This document shows positions 16,086 through 25,089 of a DNA stretch of 64,000 bases, one piece after another. The position numbers were made by a program, and so were the translations under genes. The first letter of the stretch is position 1, and the number at the start of each line of letters is the position of its first letter. The notes beneath the pieces were generated by a model that worked only from the letters and a program-made list of their open reading frames with translations, was not told the DNA's origin and made no database searches. Origin of the DNA: Micromonospora echinaurantiaca (GTDB lineage Bacteria > Actinomycetota > Actinomycetes > Mycobacteriales > Micromonosporaceae); NCBI RefSeq assembly GCF_900090235.1, contig NZ_LT607750.1:6088501-6152500 (forward strand), in the 5' to 3' direction.

Positions 16086-18641
16086 TTGAGAGCAACCCTG
16101 CCCGCCCGCCCGGACAATCGAACCGGCAGCAAGATTCCACGGCTCGCGCTGGTCGCCACGGCTGTGCTGACCGTCCCGGCGTTCCTGGTCGGGCCGTCGG
16201 CCGCCGGCACCACCGGGACCACGCCGGCCGCGGCCACCGCCACCTCGTCCGCCGGGACGGCGTCCACCGGCACCGTCTCCCGGGAGCCATCGCCGGCCGC
16301 CACCCCGGCCACGCCTACCGCGCCCGCCCCGACCGCCCCTGGCCCGACCGCGTCGCGCACGACCACGCGGGCGGACGGGACGACCGCCGGCCTGACGGCA
16401 GAACCAGCCCGGCCCCGTACCGCCACCGTCACCCGGTCCCCGTGGAACCCCCGCTTCGCCTGCGGCGGTGCGCTGACCTTCGGCAAGGTCGAGACCTGCG
16501 CGTCCATCTCCTACGAGCAGAAGAGTGTCTGGACGTTCACCACGACCGCCGACTCGGACCTCCTCTACGTTCGCCTCAGGGAGGTGGCGGGCGTCAGCCT
16601 CTCCGCCCAGGTCACCGGCCGGGACGGCGAGGTCCTCTGCCACATCGGCTCCTACCTCAACGAGTGCCAACTCGGTGCCGCCGGGGCCTACACGCTCACC
16701 GTGACGACCTACAGCGGCCGAGGGCAGGGGTCCTACACCCTGGCCGTCGAATCGAGGCGGACGCCGTCGGAATGCGAACTGCTGCCGGAGGAGTTCTTCT
16801 CCTTCGCCTCGCCCGGTGTCACGAAGACGCTGCCGGCCGGCGCGGCGACCCACTGCTACGCCTTCGACCAGCCGCTCGACTCGGTGGTGATGGTCAGGAC
16901 CGACCTCCGGATCCAGCTTCTGGACGGCCAGCACGAGCAGCTCTGCGGTGGCAGCATGTGCACGCTCAGCCGCCCCGGACCGTACCGGCTCTTCCTGCAC
17001 GAGTTGTACGGCGGGCAGAAGACGTACACCCTGACGATGCCGCGACTCTCGCAGGCGGTCGGCTGCCCGGCGCTGCCACTCGCGCCGTTCGGCGACCCCG
17101 GCGCGGCGGTCGGCCAGGCGAGCGTCCTGCCGGATCAGGAGACCTGCCACACGCTGTCCATCCCCACCGCAGGCCCGGTCACTGTCCGCTTCAGTTGGAT
17201 CGACGAGCAGAAGCTGTTGTGGACCCTGTACGACGACGCCGGCCAGCAGGTCTGCAGCAAGTCCTCCGCGTGGTACTGCGCGCTGCCCACGGCCGAGCGG
17301 TACACGCTACTGGTGCGCAACGAGTACCACTACAATCCGGTGGACTACCAGGTGGCGGTGACCGCGTTGCACCGCGACGAGGGATGCGCTCCGGCCACCG
17401 GCACCTCCTGGGACCAGTCGACCCTGCACGTGCCGCTGACCTCGCCCGTGCAGACCAACTGCCAGCCCTTCCAGGGCAACGCCGGCGACCAGGTGATCAC
17501 GTACGACTTCTGGAAAGTCACCCGGCTGGTCGACGAGAGCGGCGCCGAAGTCTGCGCCGAGCCGTCCGGCAAGGACGGGTGTCTGCTCCCGGCGGACGGC
17601 ACCTACCGGGTGATCTCGCTCCTCACCCCGGCCACCGGCCAGAACGGGACGTACCAGCTGCAGGTCCGGCGGCTCTCCGACGCCGTCGGCTGCCCCACCG
17701 TCGCGCCGATCAGCTACGGCGCCGCGCCGGCAGTGGGCGGCATCCGCTGCCGCAGCCTGGACATCCCGGCGGCCGGCGAATACCGGATCCACACCGTCGA
17801 CGCGAACAACCATCGCCACACGCACCGCGTGTTCGACCAGGACGGCCAGATGGTCTGCGACATCGCCACCGGCTGGGTCGACGGCAAGTGCATGCTTCCC
17901 GCCGCCGGCCGCTACACCCTCGTGCTCAACCCTTCCAACCTGGTCGACAACGCGTACACGCACGCCGTCGCGCTCCTGCCCGCGATCCCCTCGGGCTGCG
18001 CGACGGTGTCGGACACCGGATGGCGGGACGCGCCGCACCGGGGTGGCTTCCAGGGTGTCGGGCAGGTCAACTGCCTCCGCGTGCCGAGCCCGGCCGGCTC
18101 TCGCATAACGAAGTCGGCGCCGGGCGAGTTGGGCGTAAAACGGCCGACCATGACTGTCGTAGACGCCACTGGCACCAAGATCTGCGGCTCCTCCTCGGAC
18201 CGCGGGTACACCTGTCGACTCAACGGGCAGGCGCCGTTCTTCGCGCTGCTCGACGGACCGACCGACGGCCCCACCAGCACGTACGCGATGGCCTTCTCCC
18301 GGATCGACGGGCCGCCCGCCTGCCCGGTGCTTCCGCGGGACGTGCAGACCACGCTGGCCACCGGACCGGACCGGTTCACGGCCTGCTTCTCGATTCCGGC
18401 CGACCAGCACGCCGCCAGGGAGAGCTTCACCTGGGCCCGCACCAGCGGCACCGGGACGGCCGAGGTGACGGTCTTCGACAGCCAGGGCGTCGAGTACTGC
18501 AGCCCGATGCTGCCCGCCGCCAGCCAGACGATCACCTGCACCACCCTGCCGGACGGGCCGTTGACGGTGCTGGTCGAGACCGATGGCGCCACGGCCACGT
18601 ACGGGCTGACCCACCGGGAGGCCAGCGCCCCCACCGCGTGA
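16086..18641 (+). CDS. Large secreted protein with seven cysteine-bearing repeats
   Basis: 851 aa using TTG at 16086 (GGGGGAG just upstream); no in-frame ATG is better placed. A signal peptide (LALVATAVLTVPAFLVGPSA) is followed by about 70 residues of Thr/Ala/Pro-rich linker. The remainder has seven related units of about 100 residues. Each starts with a conserved Cys (CGGALTFGKVETC, CELLPEEFF, CPALPLAPF, CAPATGTSW, CPTVAPISY, CATVSDTGW, CPVLPRDVQ), then a second Cys before a beta strand, and a later C-x3-to-10-C pair before GPYRLFL- or GRYTLVL-like strands. The layout resembles bacterial pre-peptidase C-terminal (PPC-like) beta-sandwiches. Function unknown; probably surface or secreted. Confidence 0.8.
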   Translation: MRATLPARPDNRTGSKIPRLALVATAVLTVPAFLVGPSAAGTTGTTPAAATATSSAGTASTGTVSREPSPAATPATPTAPAPTAPGPTASRTTTRADGTTAGLTAEPARPRTATVTRSPWNPRFACGGALTFGKVETCASISYEQKSVWTFTTTADSDLLYVRLREVAGVSLSAQVTGRDGEVLCHIGSYLNECQLGAAGAYTLTVTTYSGRGQGSYTLAVESRRTPSECELLPEEFFSFASPGVTKTLPAGAATHCYAFDQPLDSVVMVRTDLRIQLLDGQHEQLCGGSMCTLSRPGPYRLFLHELYGGQKTYTLTMPRLSQAVGCPALPLAPFGDPGAAVGQASVLPDQETCHTLSIPTAGPVTVRFSWIDEQKLLWTLYDDAGQQVCSKSSAWYCALPTAERYTLLVRNEYHYNPVDYQVAVTALHRDEGCAPATGTSWDQSTLHVPLTSPVQTNCQPFQGNAGDQVITYDFWKVTRLVDESGAEVCAEPSGKDGCLLPADGTYRVISLLTPATGQNGTYQLQVRRLSDAVGCPTVAPISYGAAPAVGGIRCRSLDIPAAGEYRIHTVDANNHRHTHRVFDQDGQMVCDIATGWVDGKCMLPAAGRYTLVLNPSNLVDNAYTHAVALLPAIPSGCATVSDTGWRDAPHRGGFQGVGQVNCLRVPSPAGSRITKSAPGELGVKRPTMTVVDATGTKICGSSSDRGYTCRLNGQAPFFALLDGPTDGPTSTYAMAFSRIDGPPACPVLPRDVQTTLATGPDRFTACFSIPADQHAARESFTWARTSGTGTAEVTVFDSQGVEYCSPMLPAASQTITCTTLPDGPLTVLVETDGATATYGLTHREASAPTA

Positions 18642-18647
18642 CCGGTC

Positions 18648-18675
18648 GGCGGCCCGGCTCCGGAGCCGGGCCGCC
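18648..18675. terminator. Bidirectional terminator between convergent genes
   Basis: 28-bp perfect palindrome (GGCGGCCCGGCTCC and its complement) in the 36 bp between the cysteine-repeat gene and the DUF3152 gene. Confidence 0.75.
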
Positions 18676-18677
18676 GG

Positions 18678-19475
18678 TCAGCCCGCCCGGCCGCGCTCGC
18701 GGGGCGGGATCGGGTCGTCGTACGCCCCGGACGGACCCGCATAGCGCTCCCCGTCGAGGTACGGCAGGGCGTTCGCGGTGCAGCCGTGCAGACCCAATGT
18801 CTGCTGCTGCATCACCGGCGCCGGTCGACCCCGCCCCGGGCACCGCTCGTGCCCCATGCCCAACCGGTGCCCGACCTCGTGGTTGACCATGTACTTCCGA
18901 TAGGTGGCGAGGCTGGCGCCGTAGCGCGGCACCCCCTTGACCCAGCGAGCCACGTTGAGCACCACCCGGCCGCCGTTGCGGCAGGAGGTGTAGCCGTCCG
19001 GCACGTCCCCGCACAGCTCGTCGCGGGTGCCGGGGGTCACCAGGTAGATGGTGAAGTCGGCCGGCTGGCCCCAGCCGACCCGGCGTAGCCGCAGCGTCCC
19101 GCCCGCGGTCCAGCCCTGCGGGTCGTTCAGCGTCCGGGTCACCTCCGCCGCGAACTCCGCCACCGGGATGCCCCGGATGTCCCGCTCCACCGCCACCCGG
19201 TAGCGCCACAGCCGGCCGGTCCCACCCGGTGCCGGGGCTTCGGCGGCGGCGCCGTACCACCGGTTGCCCCCGTCGGCCGGGTAGCTGACGGCGGCGGCCG
19301 TCGGCCGGGCGGTCACCGGCGGCGGCGCGGCGGTGGTGGCGGTGGCGGCGGTGCCTGTCGCGGCGGGCGGGGCGGGTGGCTGACCGGCCGCCGGCAGTCC
19401 GCAACCGGCGAGCAACGCGCTGAGCAGCAGCGCCGCGCCGATGGCGTGGGCCCGGCCCGTACTCTTCGTAGTCAT
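18678..19475 (-). CDS. DUF3152 lipoprotein with metalloprotease motif
   Basis: 265 aa. ATG at 19475 follows GAGGGGAG. Lipoprotein signal with lipobox LAGC at about residue 24, then an Ala/Thr/Pro linker. The DUF3152 domain has the metzincin-like zinc motif HEVGHRLGMGH with the third histidine present, plus cysteines (CGDVPDGYTSC) likely in disulfides. Probably an extracytoplasmic zinc peptidase of unknown substrate. Convergent with the cysteine-repeat gene and divergent from the sigma-factor unit 155 bp away. Confidence 0.88.
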   Translation of the reverse strand: MTTKSTGRAHAIGAALLLSALLAGCGLPAAGQPPAPPAATGTAATATTAAPPPVTARPTAAAVSYPADGGNRWYGAAAEAPAPGGTGRLWRYRVAVERDIRGIPVAEFAAEVTRTLNDPQGWTAGGTLRLRRVGWGQPADFTIYLVTPGTRDELCGDVPDGYTSCRNGGRVVLNVARWVKGVPRYGASLATYRKYMVNHEVGHRLGMGHERCPGRGRPAPVMQQQTLGLHGCTANALPYLDGERYAGPSGAYDDPIPPRERGRAG

Positions 19476-19630
19476 GCGTCTCCCCTCGCCGCGCAGCGCC
19501 GGTCGCCGGTGGTGCGCAGCGGGAAGGACGGGTGGCCCGGCCGGAAAGTTGATCTCGCACGGACTCAACCTTTCGCCGGCCCCACTCGTCCTGTCCGTCG
19601 TGGGATGCGCAAACGGCGGGCGGGGCGGGC

Positions 19631-20134
19631 ATGGCTCGGGGTGACGCGGAGTTCGTCGAGTTCGCCCGGGCGGCGTCCGGTCGGCTGGTGCACGCCGCCT
19701 TCCTGATCACCGGCGACCACCACCAGGCCGAGGACGCGGCGCAGACCGCGCTGGTGCGCACCTACGCGTCGTGGTCCCGGATCCGCGACAGCGACGCCTA
19801 CGGCTACGCCCGGACCGTGATGGTCAACCACCTGGTCGACAGCTGGCGCCGGCCGATCCGCGAGTACCCGAGCGTGGACCTTCCGGAGCAGCGCCGGGGC
19901 GACGTCGCCGACGAGGTGGCCACCCGGCGCTGGCTGCTCGACATCCTCGGCACGCTCAGCCCGCGCGAGCGCGCCATCGTCGTCCTGCGCTACTACTTCG
20001 ATCTGCCGGAGCTGCAGGTGGCCCACGAACTCGACGTATCGGTCGGGACGGTGAAGAGCACGAGTTCCCGTGCCCTGGAGAAGCTGCGCAAGGCCGGCGT
20101 CGGAACGCCCGCGACCCACGGGGTGGGCCGATGA
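19631..20134 (+). CDS. RNA polymerase sigma factor, SigE-type ECF family
   Basis: 167 aa, standard ECF length. Region 2 includes DAEFVEFARAASGRLVHAAF and DHHQAEDAAQTALVRTYASW; region 4 includes LGTLSPRERAIVVLRYYFDL and a helix-turn-helix (VAHELDVSVGTVKSTSSRAL). It belongs to the actinobacterial SigE family (also called SigE/SigM-like in annotation). ATG at 19631 after a G-rich stretch. Its stop overlaps the next start by ATGA. Confidence 0.95.
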   Translation: MARGDAEFVEFARAASGRLVHAAFLITGDHHQAEDAAQTALVRTYASWSRIRDSDAYGYARTVMVNHLVDSWRRPIREYPSVDLPEQRRGDVADEVATRRWLLDILGTLSPRERAIVVLRYYFDLPELQVAHELDVSVGTVKSTSSRALEKLRKAGVGTPATHGVGR

Positions 20135-20862
20135 ACGAGGCGGACCAGCTCCGGCAGGCCATGCGGGCAACCGAACGGACCGGGCCCGACGCCCTCGACC
20201 TGACCACGATCATGCGCGAGGGTCGCCGCCTGCGTCGCCGCCGGCGGCTCGCCGGCACCGGCGCGGCGGCGATGCTGCTGGCGGTGGTCGTGGGCGCCAC
20301 CGTCGCCGTACGGCAGGCTGCCTTGCCGGAGCCCGAGCGGCCGGCCGCGCCGGCGGTCACCGTGCCGGCCGCCCGCCCTCCGGCGGAGCCCACACCAACC
20401 CCGGTGGAGCCGCGACCGGTGCCGATCGGGGGCGTGGTGAAGAGCGGGATCCGGTACGGCAGCGACGAGCGGGTCTTCTACTTCGTCGCCGTCCACCTGC
20501 CGCACGAACCCCGGGTGAAGATCGGGCTGGTCGCCGGCCGGCGGGCCGCCGACGGCACGCTGACCTCGGACTACCTGGCCAACGACGTCGAGGGCAGCGA
20601 CCGGCGACCGGGGTTCCACGAGATCGGGTACGACCCGTACGTCTCCGGCGCCGACCGCCCGCCGATGCCCACCTTCGGCTACTTCGTGGGGCCGGCGAAC
20701 CGCATCATCGGCACCGTCGACGGCCGGCAGGTCGACGCCCGGTTGGCGAGGTGGAGCGAGGATCCGCGGGTGGTGATCTTCTGGTTCGACCCGCAGCGGC
20801 TGGCCCCCGGCGTACGCCTGGACGGCATCATCGCCCGCGACGCACAGGGCCGGAAGCTCTGA
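20131..20862 (+). CDS. Membrane protein coupled to ECF sigma factor (possible anti-sigma)
   Basis: 243 aa, ATG at 20131 overlapping the sigma stop. Cytoplasmic part residues 1-45 (helical, LRQAMRATERTGPDALDLTT, ending in a stretch of arginines), one membrane segment about 47-66 (GTGAAAMLLAVVVGATVAV), then an extracytoplasmic beta-rich domain with a Pro-rich stalk. The topology and coupling fit an anti-sigma or sensor partner, but there is no visible ZAS or RsgI motif. Confidence 0.75.
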   Translation: MNEADQLRQAMRATERTGPDALDLTTIMREGRRLRRRRRLAGTGAAAMLLAVVVGATVAVRQAALPEPERPAAPAVTVPAARPPAEPTPTPVEPRPVPIGGVVKSGIRYGSDERVFYFVAVHLPHEPRVKIGLVAGRRAADGTLTSDYLANDVEGSDRRPGFHEIGYDPYVSGADRPPMPTFGYFVGPANRIIGTVDGRQVDARLARWSEDPRVVIFWFDPQRLAPGVRLDGIIARDAQGRKL

Positions 20863-20874
20863 CGGCCCAAAGCG

Positions 20875-20913
20875 GAACGCCCGGTGCGATCCTCGCGGAT
20901 CGACCGGGCGTTC
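20875..20913. terminator. Hairpin between sigma operon and tRNA-Ser
   Basis: Stem of about 17 bp with one bulged base (20875-20892 with 20897-20913), TCGC loop. It can serve both the plus-strand operon and the minus-strand tRNA. Confidence 0.7.
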
Positions 20914-20927
20914 TCGCTGTTCACGAG

Positions 20928-21014
20928 CGGTGGCGGCGGGATTTGAACCCGCGGAGGGCGTGAACCCTCACACGCTTTCGAGGCGTGCTCCTTAGGCCAC
21001 TCGGACACACCACC
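20928..21014 (-). tRNA. tRNA-Ser (anticodon CGA)
   Basis: Minus strand: acceptor GGTGGTG pairs with CGCCACC, discriminator G, no encoded CCA. Anticodon loop CTCGAAA gives CGA. Long variable arm and T arm GCGGGTTCAAATCCCGC. 87 nt. Confidence 0.97.
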
Positions 21015-21089
21015 GCCGAGTAGGGTACAGGACCCCAGGTTCGGACGCCGAACCGGTATGCCGGCCGGCGGCCTGGCAGGATCTTCGCC

Positions 21090-21797
21090 ATGAGTACGCA
21101 CATCGGCGCGAAGCCGGGAGAGATCGCCGAGCGGGTCCTGATGCCGGGCGACCCGCTGCGGGCCAAGTGGATCGCGGAGACCTACCTCGAGGACGCCACG
21201 TGCTACTCGACGGTCCGGGGCATGCTGGGCTTCACCGGCCGCTGGAACGGTGTGGAGGTCTCCGTCCAGGGCTCCGGCATGGGCATGCCCTCCGCCTCGA
21301 TCTACGCCCACGAGCTGGTCAACGAGTACGGCGTGAAGACGCTGATCCGGGTCGGCTCGTGCGGTGCCCTGAGCGAGGACCTCCGGCTGCGCGACGTGAT
21401 CGCGGCGATCGGCTCGTCCACCGACTCGAACATGAACCGGATGCGGTTCGACGGGCTGATCGACTACGCCCCGGTGGCCGACTTCGGGCTGCTGCGCACC
21501 TCGGTCGAGGTGGCCGAGCGGCACGGCATCACCATGCGGGTCGGACCGATCCTGGCGGCGGACGCCTTCTACACCGACCGGCCGGACCTCTACGACACCC
21601 TCGCCGACTACGGCGTACTCGCGGTGGAGATGGAGTCCGCGGCGCTCTACACCATCGCGGCCCGGTTCAAGGCCCGCGCGCTGACCGTGCTCACGGTCAG
21701 CGACCACATCAAGACCGGCGAGAAGACCACCTCGGCCGAGCGCGAGCAGACCTTCAGCGAGATGGTGGAGATCGCCCTCGACACGATCATCGCCTGA
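21090..21797 (+). CDS. deoD: Purine nucleoside phosphorylase, DeoD type
   Basis: Cleaves purine (deoxy)nucleosides with phosphate to base and (deoxy)ribose-1-phosphate; hexameric, cytoplasmic. 235 aa, the normal DeoD length. The N-terminus [30 protein letters not shown] carries the conserved PGDPLRA, written here in two parts with the rest: [12 protein letters not shown] (phosphate site), MEMES-like [10 protein letters not shown] (ribose site), and [13 protein letters not shown] with the catalytic Asp. Short spacing after the tRNA on the opposite strand; strong terminator follows. Confidence 0.96.
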   Translation: MSTHIGAKPGEIAERVLMPGDPLRAKWIAETYLEDATCYSTVRGMLGFTGRWNGVEVSVQGSGMGMPSASIYAHELVNEYGVKTLIRVGSCGALSEDLRLRDVIAAIGSSTDSNMNRMRFDGLIDYAPVADFGLLRTSVEVAERHGITMRVGPILAADAFYTDRPDLYDTLADYGVLAVEMESAALYTIAARFKARALTVLTVSDHIKTGEKTTSAEREQTFSEMVEIALDTIIA

Positions 21798-21811
21798 CGT
21801 TTCCGTTCTTT

Positions 21812-21845
21812 CGCCGCCCCGCCGTCCGTCGACGGCGGGGCGGCG
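21812..21845 (+). terminator. Terminator after deoD
   Basis: 15-bp perfect stem (21812-21826 with 21831-21845), loop CGTC, followed by TCTTG. Confidence 0.8.
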
Positions 21846-21877
21846 TCTTGGTGACCACCATCACCCTGCGAAACTAT

Positions 21878-21889
21878 ACGACCGGTCGT
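21878..21889. promoter_or_regulatory. Probable TetR operator
   Basis: Perfect 12-bp palindrome ACGACCGGTCGT, 23 bp before the tetR start, in an AT-rich patch. Typical of TetR-family self-regulation sites. Confidence 0.7.
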
Positions 21890-21912
21890 GCTTTTTTCGT
21901 ACGCTGACCGGC

Positions 21913-22551
21913 ATGACAGTCGACGGACGGCTCGCCCGGGGCGACCGGACCCGCGCCGCGGCGCTGGACGCGGCAGTGGTGCTGGCCACCGAGGCCGGCC
22001 TGCACGGGCTCAGCCTCGCCCAGCTCGCCGACACCCTCGGGGTGAGCAAGTCGGGCCTCTTCGCGCACTGGCGGTCCAAGGAGGCGCTCCAGCTCGCCGC
22101 GATCGACCGGGCGGTGGAGCAGTGGCAGGAGCGGATCGTGGCGCCCGCGCTGCACGCGCCCCGGGGCGTACGCCGCCTGCTGGCGCTGCACGAGGCCCGG
22201 ATCGACTTCTACGCCGCCCGGGTGCTCCCCGGCGGCTGCTTCTTCGCCAACACCCAGTTCGAGTACAACGCCCGACCGGGCCCGGTCCGGGACCGGCTCG
22301 CCGAGGCGTTCGGCCGCTGGACCGCGTTCCTCGAACAGCTCGTCCAGCAGGCGGTCGACGCCGGCGAACTGGCCGCCGGCACCGATGTCGCGCAGCTGGC
22401 GTACGAGATCGACGCGCTCGGGATGAGCGCCGCGATGCACTCCCGGCTGCTCGACCCCGACGCCGCCTACCGGCACGCCCGCCAGGGCCTGCTGACCCGC
22501 CTGCGGGCCCTGTGCCCCGATCCCAACCTGCTAACGGAAGGCCCGTCATGA
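21913..22551 (+). CDS. TetR family transcriptional regulator
   Basis: 212 aa. N-terminal HTH at about 12-58 (GLSLAQLADTLGVSKSGLFA, HWRSKEALQLAAI). C-terminal ligand domain contains VLPGGCFFANTQFEYNARPG, which is characteristic of a TetR_C subfamily. Probably represses its own operon through the palindrome upstream. Stop overlaps the thioesterase start (ATGA), so the enzyme may act on, or be induced by, the ligand. Confidence 0.92.
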   Translation: MTVDGRLARGDRTRAAALDAAVVLATEAGLHGLSLAQLADTLGVSKSGLFAHWRSKEALQLAAIDRAVEQWQERIVAPALHAPRGVRRLLALHEARIDFYAARVLPGGCFFANTQFEYNARPGPVRDRLAEAFGRWTAFLEQLVQQAVDAGELAAGTDVAQLAYEIDALGMSAAMHSRLLDPDAAYRHARQGLLTRLRALCPDPNLLTEGPS

Positions 22552-23015
22552 GTCACGCCATCGCCGACCAGCCCACCGTCGAGTTCGGTCACGTCGAGCA
22601 CGTCACTGTGCACTTCGACGATCTCGACGCGATGGGGATCCTGCACAACGCCCGGTACGCCGTGCTGCTGGAACGGGCGCTCACCCCGTACTGGGCCGAA
22701 CGGGGGGTGGCCTACCGGGGTGGACGGGACACCCCGCCCGACGTGTTCCACGCGGTCCGCGAGTTCACCATCACCTACCGCGCCCCGATCGTCGGCACCG
22801 GCCCGGTGGCCGTGCACTTCTGGCTGGAGCACTTCGGCACCAGCAGCGCCGAGTACGCGTACCAGTTCCGCTCGGTCGACGGGCACACCCTGCACGCCGA
22901 GGGTCGGCGGGCGATCGTTCGGCTCGACCCGGCCACCATGCGCCCGGCCCCGTGGACCGAGACCGCCCGGGCGGTGGGCGCCACCCTGCTCCGCCCCGCC
23001 ACCACCCCGGCCTGA
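22548..23015 (+). CDS. Acyl-CoA thioesterase, hotdog fold (4HBT)
   Basis: 155 aa. VHFDDLDAMGILHNARYAVL carries the 4HBT active-site pattern (D-x-x-G-x-x-x-N/H). The central helix and EFTITYRAPIVGTG complete the hotdog. Hydrolyses acyl-CoA or acyl-ACP; acyl chain not predictable. Second gene of the TetR operon, ATG at 22548. Confidence 0.88.
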   Translation: MSHAIADQPTVEFGHVEHVTVHFDDLDAMGILHNARYAVLLERALTPYWAERGVAYRGGRDTPPDVFHAVREFTITYRAPIVGTGPVAVHFWLEHFGTSSAEYAYQFRSVDGHTLHAEGRRAIVRLDPATMRPAPWTETARAVGATLLRPATTPA

Positions 23016-23072
23016 TCCACCCGCACGGGCCGCTCGGTGGCCCGTGCGGCCGTCAGCACGGCTCCGCCAGCG

Positions 23073-23118
23073 TTCGGGTGCATCTGTTGTCGCTGGAGCG
23101 ACAACAGATGCACCCGAA
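23073..23118. repeat. 22-bp inverted repeat / bidirectional terminator
   Basis: Perfect 22-bp arms (23073-23094, 23097-23118; core GGTGCATCTGTTGTCGCT) around 2 bp. Lies between convergent thioesterase and ABC permease genes. Probably a repetitive intergenic element used as terminator. Confidence 0.75.
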
Positions 23119-23146
23119 GCGCAGGCCCCAGCAGCCGGGGGGACGG

Positions 23147-24391
23147 TCAGGCCAGGGCCTCGGTGGGGGCGAGCCGCGCGGCGCGAACGGCCGGATAGAG
23201 CCCGGCGCAGCCACCGATCACCAGGGTCGCCGCCACGCCGCCGACCATCGCCCAGGCCGGCACCACTGTCGGCCACCCCTGGGAGAGCGCGTACCCGGCG
23301 GTGACCAGGATGCCGAGCAGCACCCCGCCCGCCCCACCCATCGCGGAGAGCAGCAGCGACTCGGCCAGGAACTGGGTGCGGACCTGCCCCCGGGTGGCGC
23401 CCAGCGAGCGGCGCAGCCCGATCTCGGCCCGCCGCTCCAGCACCGAGATGACCATCGTGTTCGCCACCCCGACGCCGCCGACCAGCAGCGCCACCGCGCC
23501 GAGACCGAGCAGCAGCCCGGTGAACGCCTCGTCGGTGGCCGCCGCGGCGGCCAGCGCGTCCGACGGCCGGGACACCTCCACCTCGTTCGGCGCCTCCGGG
23601 TTCGCGGTCGCGCCGAGCACCGACCGGACCGCCTCCACCGCCGCCTCCCGGGACCGGGTGTAGACGGTGGTCGGATGCCCGTCGAAACCCAGGTACGCCT
23701 CGGCGGCCGGCCAGCCGACCAGCGCCGAGCCGTCCAGTTCGGGGGCGAGCGGGGCCGGCGCCAGGATGCCGACCACGGTGAACCAGCGCCCGCCCAGGTA
23801 CACCTGCACGTCCGGGCCGGCCGCGCCGAGGCCCAGCCGCCGGGCGGCGGCGTCGCCGAGCACCACGGCCGGGTACCGCTCGGTCGCCTGGTTCAGCCAG
23901 GTGCCGCTGCGTACCGTCGCGCCGACGGTGTCGAGCAGCCCGAGCTGGGCGGCCCGGGTGGCGATGCCGCCCGTCTCGCCCGCCGGGATGCGGTCCGAGC
24001 GGTAGACCGGCGCGTCCGGCACCTGCCCGGTGGCGGCCACCCCGGTCACCGGCCCGATCCGGCCGATCATGGCGACCGACTCCACCGGTAGCCGGGCCTG
24101 GTCGCCGAAGAGCGTGCTGCCCGGGGCGACGGTGAGCAGGTTGGTGCCGAGCCGGTCCAGCGTGCGGTCCAGGTCGGCGCGGGACGACGACGAGATGCCG
24201 ACCACCGCCACCATCGCCGCGATGCCGATCGCGATGCCCAGGGCGGAGAGGAACGCGCGCAGCGGCCGGGTACGCAGCCCGACCCCGCCGACCCGCAGCA
24301 CGTCGGCCGGCCGCAGCCGGGCCGGCGCCAGTCGCGGCCGGTTCTCCACCACGGTCAGCCCACGCCGGTCGCGCCGGGTGTCCACCGCCAT
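23147..24391 (-). CDS. MacB/FtsX-family ABC export permease
   Basis: 414 aa. N-terminal membrane helix (ALGIAIGIAAMVAVVGISSS, about 50-69), a large extracytoplasmic MacB-PCD-type domain (about 70-280), then three C-terminal helices including VLERRAEIGLRRSLGATRGQ, the FtsX-family signature. Works with the ATPase encoded immediately upstream (TGATG overlap at 24391) and the adaptor. Type VII ABC (mechanotransmission) exporters move peptides, lipids or antibiotics; the substrate here is unknown. Confidence 0.93.
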   Translation of the reverse strand: MAVDTRRDRRGLTVVENRPRLAPARLRPADVLRVGGVGLRTRPLRAFLSALGIAIGIAAMVAVVGISSSSRADLDRTLDRLGTNLLTVAPGSTLFGDQARLPVESVAMIGRIGPVTGVAATGQVPDAPVYRSDRIPAGETGGIATRAAQLGLLDTVGATVRSGTWLNQATERYPAVVLGDAAARRLGLGAAGPDVQVYLGGRWFTVVGILAPAPLAPELDGSALVGWPAAEAYLGFDGHPTTVYTRSREAAVEAVRSVLGATANPEAPNEVEVSRPSDALAAAAATDEAFTGLLLGLGAVALLVGGVGVANTMVISVLERRAEIGLRRSLGATRGQVRTQFLAESLLLSAMGGAGGVLLGILVTAGYALSQGWPTVVPAWAMVGGVAATLVIGGCAGLYPAVRAARLAPTEALA

Positions 24392-25089
24392 CAGCGCACC
24401 CCCTCGGGCAGCGACGCCGCCGAGTCGGCCACCACCCGGCCGTCCCGCATCCGCACCTGCCGGGGCAGCCCGTCGGCGATCTCCCGGTCGTGGGTGATCA
24501 CCACGACGGTGGTGCCCGCCGCGTGCAGGTCGCGCAGCAGCGCCAGCACCCCGGCGCCGGCCACCGAGTCGAGATTGCCGGTCGGCTCGTCGGCGAGCAG
24601 CACCGCCGGTTCCCCGACCACCGCGCGGGCCACCGCGACCCGCTGCCGCTCGCCGCCGGAGAGCTGGTGCGGGCGGTGCGTCAGCCGGTGGCCGAGCCCG
24701 ACCCGGTCCAGCGCCAGCTCGGCGCGCCGCCGCCGCTCCGACCGGGGTACGCCGGCGTAGAGCAGCCCGTCCGCCACGTTGTCCAGCACGGGTGTGCCGG
24801 CGGCCAGGTGGAACTGCTGGAAGACGAAGCCGATCCGGCGGGCCCGCAGGGCGGCCAGCTGGCGGTCCGGCAGGGCCGCCACGTCGTACCCGTCGATCCG
24901 GACCCGGCCGGCGGAAGGGCGGTCCAGCGTGCCGATCAGGTGCAGCATGGTGGACTTGCCCGACCCGGACGGCCCGACGATCGCCAGCAGCTCGCCGTGG
25001 CGGATCCGCAGCGACACCTCGCGGAGCGCGGTGACCCCGCCCGGATACGTCCGGCTCACCCCGTCCAGCACCACGGCCTCGGCGGTCAT
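24391..25089 (-). CDS. ABC transporter ATP-binding protein, MacB/LolD type
   Basis: 232 aa. ATG at 25089 overlaps the adaptor stop. Walker [11 protein letters not shown]-loop QQFHLA, signature [15 protein letters not shown], Walker [13 protein letters not shown] and the switch His in [11 protein letters not shown] are all intact. Powers the permease coded downstream. Confidence 0.96.
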   Translation of the reverse strand: MTAEAVVLDGVSRTYPGGVTALREVSLRIRHGELLAIVGPSGSGKSTMLHLIGTLDRPSAGRVRIDGYDVAALPDRQLAALRARRIGFVFQQFHLAAGTPVLDNVADGLLYAGVPRSERRRRAELALDRVGLGHRLTHRPHQLSGGERQRVAVARAVVGEPAVLLADEPTGNLDSVAGAGVLALLRDLHAAGTTVVVITHDREIADGLPRQVRMRDGRVVADSAASLPEGVR

